A program made the translations under genes and the position numbers. Shown here piece by piece: positions 47,015 through 54,127 of a stretch of 64,000 bases of DNA (its first letter is position 1; each line of letters starts with the position of its first letter). Below the pieces are notes generated by a model. It was given only the letters and a program-made list of their open reading frames with translations. It searched no databases and was not told where the DNA came from. The DNA comes from Segatella albensis DSM 11370 = JCM 12258 (GTDB taxonomy: Bacteria; Bacteroidota; Bacteroidia; Bacteroidales; Bacteroidaceae), in NCBI RefSeq assembly GCF_000426565.1, contig NZ_AUFP01000002.1:62001-126000 (forward strand), in the 5' to 3' direction.

Positions 47015-48585
47015 AAACCTAGTACTCCTATTTTTGTAACTGTTATCTGAAATCCTGTATTCCGACCTAATATACTTCCAAAGTCCATAGCATAAGCACC
47101 CTTTACATCCCAATTTCGATGCAGATGGAATACACCTTCAAACATAACGCTGGCATTATGACGTATCTTGTCAAAAGCATAGTCATAAGTACCGAATCCT
47201 TCCTGCCATGTGGCCAATATTCTATAATCAAACGGCTGCACAGGATGCCCCGACAATCCCAGATGGAATCCCCAGAAGCGATTGTTCTCTACCATCAGCA
47301 TACCATCCGTATTATACAGCGGAGAACGATACAACGGATTACCCATCACTTGTCCCCAATGTTGCCATCCCGGATATATATAATGGTTATAATAGTTATC
47401 CTTTCCAGCCACATGATCGCTTATTGTCTCCGTTCTGTCATGATATACAGGACCACTTTGATATCTTGTATAGATATATTCAAAGACAATATCACGAAGC
47501 CATCTACCTTGTTTGAGATTGATTTCTGTCCCTAACAGCATATCTTTCATGGGATAATGAAGTAAACGGAGCTTTTCACGCTTATTCCAATTCTCTCCCG
47601 TTCCATAACCGTCATAATCGAAGAGGAACATCATCGACTGATCTTCAAAGAAATGATCTATATATAAATGAGCTGCCCACTTATCCGTATCATAGTTCAA
47701 ACGTGCCACCCAACTACCTAAGTCATCACCTGCCATATTCTCATAGAGTCCTTCTCCTTGATCACCACCACCAGGTATAAAAGAATGCCACATTCCCTTC
47801 AGCCCTGTTTCGCCTTGCCATATTCTTACGTTACCCGATGCGTCTGGTTCTCCATAAGCTGTTCCTCCATAAAGGGTGGCCATCTCCAGACCTAACTCTA
47901 AGCTCCAATGTTTGATCTTCTCTTTATTTCCTATCTTCAGATAACCGGCCTTACTATGAAACTTCACATCATCAGCATACTTATGATTACAAGATGTAAA
48001 ATCATGTTGCCAGCGTTCATCGGTCTGCCATCCATAGGCTATATGTCCCTTCATATGCAACCAGCGTCCTCCGATGGGCAATGTCCAGTATTCGGGCAAT
48101 GCGATACGCACTTGTGGTATCGGACGGGCATTGATTCCCAACGTCTGGGAGCCACTACTCAACGAGTTATTCTTTAATTCCATCGGATATTCTTTGCTAC
48201 CTATGGTGAGCACGCCATGATGCCATCTCATTTCTCCATACGCCTGCTGTACCACAAACTTACTGGTATAATTCAATGGAACTACCAAGTCTATACCATA
48301 TCCTATCCCCCAATGGCGATCGGAATCCTTAGATAAAGGGCGACAGATACTTCCGCGAAGATACCCGTTATTCTTTCTCAAGGAACTTAACCCATACTTA
48401 TTGGCATTCAACCACAACGGAGTTTTCCCACTAGAGAAAGACCCCTGTGTTTCAACACAATATACCAAATTTTGTGTGAGATTATGATGCTTCTCTCCAT
48501 CCACATTCGTCTGTCCTGTGTATTGCGCATACGATGGCAGAGACATCACAGACATGATAATATATATGATCGTTTGCAATCTCAT
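47011..48585 (-). CDS. Wzi-family capsule assembly outer-membrane protein
   Basis: 524 residues after a signal peptide ending SYAQ, rich in aromatic beta-strands and matching Bacteroidetes Wzi-family proteins (LWLNANKYGL; HGVLTIGSKEYPM; the late LGLSGHPVQPFDYR). E. coli Wzi is an 18-strand barrel that holds capsule at the surface. It is convergent to the polysaccharide operon, so it is probably controlled separately. Confidence 0.85.
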   Translation of the reverse strand: MRLQTIIYIIMSVMSLPSYAQYTGQTNVDGEKHHNLTQNLVYCVETQGSFSSGKTPLWLNANKYGLSSLRKNNGYLRGSICRPLSKDSDRHWGIGYGIDLVVPLNYTSKFVVQQAYGEMRWHHGVLTIGSKEYPMELKNNSLSSGSQTLGINARPIPQVRIALPEYWTLPIGGRWLHMKGHIAYGWQTDERWQHDFTSCNHKYADDVKFHSKAGYLKIGNKEKIKHWSLELGLEMATLYGGTAYGEPDASGNVRIWQGETGLKGMWHSFIPGGGDQGEGLYENMAGDDLGSWVARLNYDTDKWAAHLYIDHFFEDQSMMFLFDYDGYGTGENWNKREKLRLLHYPMKDMLLGTEINLKQGRWLRDIVFEYIYTRYQSGPVYHDRTETISDHVAGKDNYYNHYIYPGWQHWGQVMGNPLYRSPLYNTDGMLMVENNRFWGFHLGLSGHPVQPFDYRILATWQEGFGTYDYAFDKIRHNASVMFEGVFHLHRNWDVKGAYAMDFGSILGRNTGFQITVTKIGVLGL

Positions 48586-48643
48586 GGTTTCACTCTTATT
48601 ATGGTATAATAACGCTGTTACAGATCATTTATTTTAAACTATA

Positions 48644-48676
48644 GGGATTTTCCCCCTCTACTTTAGGGAAAATCCC
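48644..48676 (+). promoter_or_regulatory. Paired GGG-N5-CCC boxes upstream of the 48730 gene
   Basis: GGGATTTTCCC (48644-48654) and GGGAAAATCCC (48666-48676) have centres 22 bases apart. They lie about 55 and 33 bases upstream of the -7 element centre. Similar boxes precede the genes at 61655 and 62271. Confidence 0.65.
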
Positions 48677-48700
48677 CCCACATGGGTGAAATTTAAGAAG

Positions 48701-48708
48701 TAACTTTG
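48701..48708 (+). promoter_or_regulatory. -7 element (TAACTTTG) of the 48730 gene
   Basis: TAACTTTGC lies 21 bases before the ATG at 48730. It overlaps an upstream in-frame ATG at 48706, which is therefore not the start. Confidence 0.6.
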
Positions 48709-48729
48709 CAAATAATAATTAATACGCAT

Positions 48730-49539
48730 ATGAAAAAGTTGATATTAGCCTTCATAGCACTGTTTACCATAACAGTATCAGCAAGCGCCATGAGTTATGA
48801 GCAAGCCCGAGAGCAAGCTCTCTTCTTGACGGATAAGATGGCGTATGAATTGAATCTTACAGATGACCAATACGAAGCCGCCTATGAGATCAACCTCGAC
48901 TATCTGATGGGCATCAACAACTATAGCGACATTTACGGAAATTACTGGCAGCAACGCAATATCGACCTGCAATACATATTGTACGACTGGCAATACCGTA
49001 ATTATCTCGAATGCTTGTATTTCTATCGCCCTATATATTGGGACGGAGATTACTGGCATTTTAGGATCTATGCAAGATATCCACACCGCAACTATTATTA
49101 CTTCGGTCGTCCTCACTTCTATGCGGTCTATCGAGGCAGACATAGTTGGAAAAACAATAGTGGAAGAAGTTGGTATAAAGACAGAACCTATGGATACAGA
49201 GAAAACGGAAGATACTACGGAATGCGTGATGACTTCAACAACGGAGTATATGGACGCGGACGTTCTTTCGGCAATCTGGACAACCGATCCAACAATACGA
49301 TACGGCAGAGTTCTACACGGACTACGGTAAGGAAAGGGAACAGTTTCGGAGAGAACAGAAGTTTCGGAAATGCTACCCGACCTTTTGAATCTACCCATCC
49401 GAGCAACACGTTTGGTTCAAGGGCAAATAGCTTCGGCAACAGTCGCTCTAACAATACATTTGGTTCAAGAGGTTTCGATAATTCCGCGAGGACTTCCGCA
49501 CCAAACAGAGGTTCCGGGAGTTTCGGAGGACATCGATAA
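48730..49539 (+). CDS. Secreted Tyr/Arg-rich protein with SFG-repeat C-terminus
   Basis: 269 residues. A Sec signal ends near ASA; then comes a helical segment (LTDKMAYELNLTDDQY) recalling Spy/CpxP-like or zinc-resistance-type periplasmic proteins, a Tyr/Trp/Arg-rich middle (about 60-165), and a Ser/Asn/Gly/Arg-rich tail with repeated NSFG, TFGSR and SFGN units. It ends GSGSFGGHR. Function unknown; low-complexity composition suggests an envelope or matrix protein. The promoter carries the paired GGG-N5-CCC boxes. Confidence 0.75.
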   Translation: MKKLILAFIALFTITVSASAMSYEQAREQALFLTDKMAYELNLTDDQYEAAYEINLDYLMGINNYSDIYGNYWQQRNIDLQYILYDWQYRNYLECLYFYRPIYWDGDYWHFRIYARYPHRNYYYFGRPHFYAVYRGRHSWKNNSGRSWYKDRTYGYRENGRYYGMRDDFNNGVYGRGRSFGNLDNRSNNTIRQSSTRTTVRKGNSFGENRSFGNATRPFESTHPSNTFGSRANSFGNSRSNNTFGSRGFDNSARTSAPNRGSGSFGGHR

Positions 49540-49592
49540 GATATCAAGAATTATGAAGATAGAAACAAGTTCAATATAATAGACAACAAATT

Positions 49593-49652
49593 AGAGAGTT
49601 ATATAATAGAGAGTTATATTAAATCTTACGAGACGACTAATCAGAGAGTTAT
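49593..49652. repeat. Direct repeats of AGAGAGTTAT
   Basis: AGAGAGTTATAT occurs at 49593 and 49608, AGAGAGTTAT again at 49643, and a degenerate AAGAGTTAAT follows near 49655. They lie in the non-coding gap after the 48730 gene. Confidence 0.7.
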
Positions 49653-49693
49653 TTTAAGAGTTAATTATAATTCGCATGTGGAGTGGGTTTGTC

Positions 49694-49713
49694 GTGAGAC
49701 ACGCTCACTTTTT
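49694..49713 (+). terminator. Short hairpin terminator
   Basis: GTGAG (49694-49698), a 5-base loop, CTCAC (49704-49708), then TTTTT. It is 155 bases downstream of the 48730 gene. Confidence 0.5.
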
Positions 49714-49792
49714 ATGCAGTATTTTTGCTAATCCATACACATTAGCGAACTACAGGAATCATAGTCTTTAGATTGAATAAAGGGGTAACGTG

Positions 49793-49819
49793 GTTAACTG
49801 CGTTGACTACGCAGTTAAC
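49793..49819. repeat. Dispersed repeat, short copy C (AGTTAACT inverted pair)
   Basis: GTTAACTGCG (49793-49802) is inverted at 49810-49819. It carries the same GTTAACTGCG core as repeat copies A and B with 21-base spacing, and sits just beyond the phosphatase stop, where it could also act as a terminator hairpin. Confidence 0.6.
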
Positions 49820-49834
49820 TACACAAGAGGATGT

Positions 49835-50344
49835 TCAGAGGTCGAGCACACGAACTTCAGCGTTCGTCATCTTCTGAACTTCGTTCATAGGTTTATGAAA
49901 ATACACACTCTGTATTGCTTTGTTGATAATACCATGCCCTACAGCCAGGACTATTTTATCAGGATAAGTCACCTTAAGATAAGTCAGGAAGTTCTGCGCT
50001 CTCGATTTCAACTTCTCTAGCGATTCCACATTTTCCGGCCATTCTTTTACATCCTGCAGATCAGGGATAAACTTACCCGTGAAGTCTCCCCAGTCGCGCT
50101 CGCGAATCAGTGCAGTAGTCTCTACAGGTTTATGATGTGGCGCGGCAATGATCTCTGCCGTTTGGATACTACGATGCAAATCGCTCGAAATGAAAACATC
50201 AATATGGGCATCTTTCATCTGATCACGAACAATCTCTGCCTGATGTATTCCGTTTTCGTTAAGTTCTCCCGGGGTTTGTCCCTGTAGGATTTGTGCTGCG
50301 TTGTCTACGGTCTCACCGTGACGTACTAAATACAATCTTGTCAT
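49835..50344 (-). CDS. Histidine phosphatase family protein (phosphoglycerate-mutase-like)
   Basis: The start at 50344 is chosen because the catalytic LVRHGET (His9) then begins at residue 6, as usual. The 169-residue protein has the second conserved elements SSDLHRSIQTAE and the late LAVGHG with the second histidine. Members dephosphorylate small molecules or proteins; alpha-ribazole phosphatase (CobC) is one possibility given the corrinoid genes, but this gene is distant from them and the specificity cannot be read. Confidence 0.85.
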   Translation of the reverse strand: MTRLYLVRHGETVDNAAQILQGQTPGELNENGIHQAEIVRDQMKDAHIDVFISSDLHRSIQTAEIIAAPHHKPVETTALIRERDWGDFTGKFIPDLQDVKEWPENVESLEKLKSRAQNFLTYLKVTYPDKIVLAVGHGIINKAIQSVYFHKPMNEVQKMTNAEVRVLDL

Positions 50345-50414
50345 AATGAATGCAATTTGTGTGCAAAAATACAAAAGAATATGGGTTAACGATAAAGGTT
50401 TTGCGTTTTTTTAT

Positions 50415-50422
50415 TATATTTG
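50415..50422 (+). promoter_or_regulatory. -7 element (TATATTTG) of the HdeD-like gene
   Basis: TATATTTGC lies 20 bases before the ATG at 50443. Confidence 0.55.
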
Positions 50423-50442
50423 CACAAAACAAGAAAGAGAGT

Positions 50443-51072
50443 ATGAAGATATTACAAAGTCATCTATTCAGAGCTATCTGCGCCATCATCATTGGTGCAT
50501 TACTCATAAGATATCGTGAAGATATGGTACAGTGGCTGACAATAGCTATCGGTATCTTATTTTTCCTGTCGGGAGTGATCTCCCTTACCGTATATTATGC
50601 AGCATTGCGACAGCGTTCCGACACGATCGTCTATGATGCCCATGGCAAACAAATCTCCGGAATGAAGCCAAGTTTCCCTATTGTTGGATTAGGAAGCTTG
50701 ATTTTGGGACTTATCCTTGCCTTCATGCCACATTCCTTTATCTCCGGTCTGATGTACATACTGGCAGCAATTCTGATACTGGGTGCTATCAACCAGTTCT
50801 TCAACCTTGCCTCTGCCCTGAAATTCAGTCGCATCGGTTTCTTCTATTGGCTGATGCCGTCTATCATCCTACTCACGGGCATTTACATCTGCATCAAACC
50901 TATGGACAGTGCATCACTACCTCTTCTCATCATCGGTTGGGGTATGCTGGTATATGGTGTCGTGGAATGCATCAATGCCTTCAAGATTCATACCTGTCAT
51001 AAGACGTGGGAGGAACAAAATAAAATGGCACATGATGCCATTGAGGTGAAAGAGAGCGACACTGACAACTAA
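50443..51072 (+). CDS. HdeD-like/DUF308 membrane protein
   Basis: The ATG at 50443 follows the -7 element, so an in-frame ATG at 50350 is rejected. The 209-residue product has six hydrophobic segments arranged as repeated pairs (ALLIRYRED, LFFLSGVISL, IILGAINQFFN), the DUF308/HdeD pattern of short membrane proteins linked to acid resistance in enterobacteria. The function in Bacteroidetes is unknown. Confidence 0.75.
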   Translation: MKILQSHLFRAICAIIIGALLIRYREDMVQWLTIAIGILFFLSGVISLTVYYAALRQRSDTIVYDAHGKQISGMKPSFPIVGLGSLILGLILAFMPHSFISGLMYILAAILILGAINQFFNLASALKFSRIGFFYWLMPSIILLTGIYICIKPMDSASLPLLIIGWGMLVYGVVECINAFKIHTCHKTWEEQNKMAHDAIEVKESDTDN

Positions 51073-51192
51073 ATAGTTATATAGTAAAAAGATAATAAGA
51101 AATTTTTCCATAGTCTTGTTGGAGACACCTTGCTTGCAGAGAACTCATGTTTAAATAACCTTTCATAGTTTAATTTTCATCTACAAAAAGAG

Positions 51193-51545
51193 GCTCATAA
51201 TTCGCAAATTCAGAAATAATGACGAGTTGATTATGAGTATTAAAAATATGAACAAAACGTATTTACCTGATTTTCAGCGAGTTGAGATTTCCACCTTTGA
51301 TTTCATTCTCGGAAATTACCGGATTTGCAGCATTTCTTAGTTAACTGCGTAAGGCTACAAACCTATTCGCGTAAGTTTACGAAGTTAACTGCGTAAGCTG
51401 ATGCAGTTAACTTCGTTCAAAAACACAACCTTTTGAGGATTATTTTCGATGGCTTTTGAGAGTGAAAATGCAGTTATACGATCTAGATGAAGCATAATTC
51501 GGAACATTTTTTCTTTAACAGTTCCGCGATAAAGTTTAAAGATTG
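51193..51545. repeat. Dispersed intergenic repeat, copy B
   Basis: Collinear with 20677-21020. The hairpin (GCTCATAATT at 51193 with ATTATGAG at 51230), GACGAGTTGAT, GGCTACAAACCTATTCGC and the CGATAAAGTTTAAA end are shared, with AGTTAACT at 51339, 51383 and 51405 (spacing 44 and 22). The middle is more diverged. It fills most of the 640-base gap between two convergent genes and contains no supported gene. Confidence 0.75.
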
Positions 51546-51622
51546 TGAACAAAATACTCAATTCTCATAAACTCGTGTATAACATAAACAGCACTCTGTT
51601 CAAATTCTCTTGCAGTTCGGAC

Positions 51623-51669
51623 AAAAAAAGCCTTGTGTCAACAATGTCAAAAGACATGAGATACAAGGC
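51623..51669 (-). terminator. Intrinsic terminator of the udk operon
   Basis: On the minus strand GCCTTGT (51669-51663) pairs with ACAAGGC (51636-51630), with an inner ATGTC/GACAT stem, followed by TTTTTTT (51629-51623). Confidence 0.75.
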
Positions 51670-51711
51670 CTTATATTTTTGGACTAACGTTTTCTAATAT
51701 TACTTCCGATA

Positions 51712-52353
51712 TTAGACTTCTTCCTGAGGAACCAACCCCTCAATATATTTACATAAGATTCCAATACCGGTAACGTTCTCACCTCCCTGTGGGATAATCA
51801 AGTCAGCATAACGTTTGGTAGGCTCGATAAACTGCTCATGCATAGGTTTCAACACCTTGAGATATCTGTCGACAACCATGCTCACGGTACGTCCACGGTC
51901 AATGGTATCGCGCTGAATATTACGAATCAGTCGTTCATCAGAATCGCAATCCACGAAAATCTTTAAGTCCATCAGGTCACGCAGTTTCTTATTCAACAAG
52001 GTCATGATACCTTCGATGATGATAACAGGCTTTGGCTCTACATGTACCGTCTCCGGAAGACGGTTACACTGGATGTAACTATACGTAGGCTGCTCTATGG
52101 CAATGCCCTCACGAAGATCATTGATCTGCTTATGCAACAACTTCCAATCGAATGCATCCGGATGGTCGAAGTTGATGGCATGACGCTCCTCCTCTGTCAT
52201 ATGACTCGTATCATTGTAGTACGAATCCAAAGGCACTACGGCTACATAATGTGGAGGCAACGCCTCAACGATTTTCTTTACTACTGTGGTTTTTCCACTT
52301 CCGGTACCTCCCGCGATACCAATAATTGTGATATGGTCTTCCTTTACGTTCAT
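51712..52353 (-). CDS. udk: Uridine kinase
   Basis: 213 residues with the P-loop GGTGSGKTTV (residues 15-24) and family segments PLDSYYND, NFDHPDAFDW and VDCDSDERLIRNIQRD. It phosphorylates uridine and cytidine to UMP and CMP in pyrimidine salvage. It overlaps the upstream UDG-superfamily gene by 4 bases. The placement near the extracellular nuclease locus fits nucleoside salvage, though this may be chance. Confidence 0.94.
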   Translation of the reverse strand: MNVKEDHITIIGIAGGTGSGKTTVVKKIVEALPPHYVAVVPLDSYYNDTSHMTEEERHAINFDHPDAFDWKLLHKQINDLREGIAIEQPTYSYIQCNRLPETVHVEPKPVIIIEGIMTLLNKKLRDLMDLKIFVDCDSDERLIRNIQRDTIDRGRTVSMVVDRYLKVLKPMHEQFIEPTKRYADLIIPQGGENVTGIGILCKYIEGLVPQEEV

Positions 52354-52925
52354 AATATCTCGTCAAACATAATTTTATAATATTCTGCTTTTTTCTCTAC
52401 TGCTAAGGGATAGGCGCGACTACTGCTCGGCATTCGGTAAAGACGGAGGGTTCGTCCTTCGAAAGGAAACTCTACATACGACCCCATCTTCAATTTCTTC
52501 GCATCAATACCATAATGTTCTGTAAACACCTTCGTCGCCAACTGTCCTGCCGTAAGTACGCCCTTGCAATCCGGCAATGAGCGAAGCATACCGTCTAGGT
52601 CTGCTTCTTCTACGATCTCCAGATCTTTGTCGGAGGCATTGCCCTTTGTGCGACGTATCCGCAAAGCTGTATCAAAAATCGCGACACGCTTCTCTCGGAG
52701 AAATTCCTTCAATTCATCCAGACGATATGTCTTATGCGCTGTATCAACAAAATGTAGTTTGTCACCCCAAAAGACGATACCAAAGATACGCCACATATCG
52801 TTCATGAAATTGGGATAGTACCATTCCATACACCAACGCTTGGGGGATGGAGGGAAAGTACCCAGCATCAGCAATCGAGCATCAGCAGGAAGCCATGGTT
52901 CAAAAGGATGCGTTTCTATCTCCAT
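52350..52925 (-). CDS. Uracil-DNA-glycosylase superfamily protein
   Basis: 191 residues with UDG-superfamily features: MLGTFPPSPKRW as motif 1 region, then VLTAGQLATKVF and the late MPSSSRAY motif. The pattern is closest to the family that includes hypoxanthine/mismatch glycosylases rather than classical Ung. Its base specificity is unknown. It is co-transcribed with udk downstream and begins 7 bases downstream of the stop of the minus-strand nuclease gene. Confidence 0.75.
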   Translation of the reverse strand: MEIETHPFEPWLPADARLLMLGTFPPSPKRWCMEWYYPNFMNDMWRIFGIVFWGDKLHFVDTAHKTYRLDELKEFLREKRVAIFDTALRIRRTKGNASDKDLEIVEEADLDGMLRSLPDCKGVLTAGQLATKVFTEHYGIDAKKLKMGSYVEFPFEGRTLRLYRMPSSSRAYPLAVEKKAEYYKIMFDEIL

Positions 52926-52932
52926 GAATGTA

Positions 52933-53970
52933 TTATTTTTTTTCCTTCAACAAATAGACAACTACAGGAAGGTGGTCGCTATAGCCATCGAGCCATACGC
53001 CGCCGGCACTGGTTCGCTTTGGACTGCCTTTATATTTCCCTTCGGTCTGGAAGAGATAATCACGACGGAAAATCTGATTCTTCCAATATTTTAATGTTGA
53101 GAAATCTTTCTTGCCTTTTTGGTTTAATAGATTTGGAGTCATCACAATCTGATCGAAAAGATTCCATGCTCCCTTATATGTCAAAGTACCTACACCTTGC
53201 TTCACCAACAGATTATACCATGGGTTGTACATGTCACCCTCGCCTACCTCGTCGACTTCTGGCTTACACTTGAGATATTGTGTCATGCTGGCATTGGTAG
53301 GATCATCATTAAGGTCTCCCATGATAAAGACCTTACGAGTAGGGAAAGCATGAAGAATAGAATCCTTGATAGCCTTTACCTGACGGGCTGCACTCTCACG
53401 ATAGAATCCTGCACTGAATCTACTTGGCCAGTGGCATACAATAACGGTGACATCATCATCGGCCAACTTTCCCGTTACCGTGAGGAAGCCACGAGTGAAG
53501 AAGGCGCTATCCTTTTTCAATTCCTGAACATAAGGAAGGAGTTTGCTGTCGGTAACCTGAAACAACTGTGGATTATAGATTAATGCACAGTCTACTCCAC
53601 GACGGTCAGGACCTTCGATGTGAACATATTTCATGCCACGCTTTGCCAAAGCCGGTTGAGCAACGAGGTCGCTCATCACGCGTGCATTTTCCACCTCACT
53701 CACTCCAATGAAGGCACAACCTACATTCGGAAGGACATCGGTACCCATCTCGGCAAGTACCTTCGACATATTATGAAGTTTATGTGAATACTTGAGACCG
53801 TTCCATCCTCTGGCTGGAAGATACTCATAATCGTTTTTCCCTTTGTCGTGACAAGTGTCGAAAAGGTTTTCCTGATTGTAGAAGCCCACTGCATAGCATG
53901 AAAACTTTTTCTGGGCAAAAGATGCCAAACTAACAAAGAGCAGAATGGCCAGTAAAAGCTGCTTTTTCAT
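52933..53970 (-). CDS. Secreted endonuclease/exonuclease/phosphatase (EEP) family protein
   Basis: 345 residues starting with a Sec signal (ending ASFAQ). EEP-superfamily motifs are seen in order: NQENLFD, GVSEVEN, MGDLNDDP and YSDHLPVVV, giving metal-binding and catalytic Asn, Glu, Asp and His. The enzyme should cleave phosphodiesters or phosphate esters in the periplasm or outside. It is divergent from the TonB receptor-like gene of the adjacent locus, so a role in degrading nucleic acid is likely. Confidence 0.88.
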   Translation of the reverse strand: MKKQLLLAILLFVSLASFAQKKFSCYAVGFYNQENLFDTCHDKGKNDYEYLPARGWNGLKYSHKLHNMSKVLAEMGTDVLPNVGCAFIGVSEVENARVMSDLVAQPALAKRGMKYVHIEGPDRRGVDCALIYNPQLFQVTDSKLLPYVQELKKDSAFFTRGFLTVTGKLADDDVTVIVCHWPSRFSAGFYRESAARQVKAIKDSILHAFPTRKVFIMGDLNDDPTNASMTQYLKCKPEVDEVGEGDMYNPWYNLLVKQGVGTLTYKGAWNLFDQIVMTPNLLNQKGKKDFSTLKYWKNQIFRRDYLFQTEGKYKGSPKRTSAGGVWLDGYSDHLPVVVYLLKEKK

Positions 53971-54127
53971 ATTTTCTATTTATTTATCCTCAAAATCATT
54001 CTGCAAATATCGGTATTTATTCTTAAAAAAGCCATCTTTTAACTGAAAATTTAATCAAATTTCTTTTCTTTTTTAAAATTTATTTCGTTACTTTGCAGCC
54101 AAAGTATAATATTTATTAATAAAGACT

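Noticed and set aside
47015..47113. N-terminal extension of the lipoprotein at 46580
   Set aside because: It overlaps the end of wzi, and the internal ATG at 47014 opens a clean lipoprotein signal.
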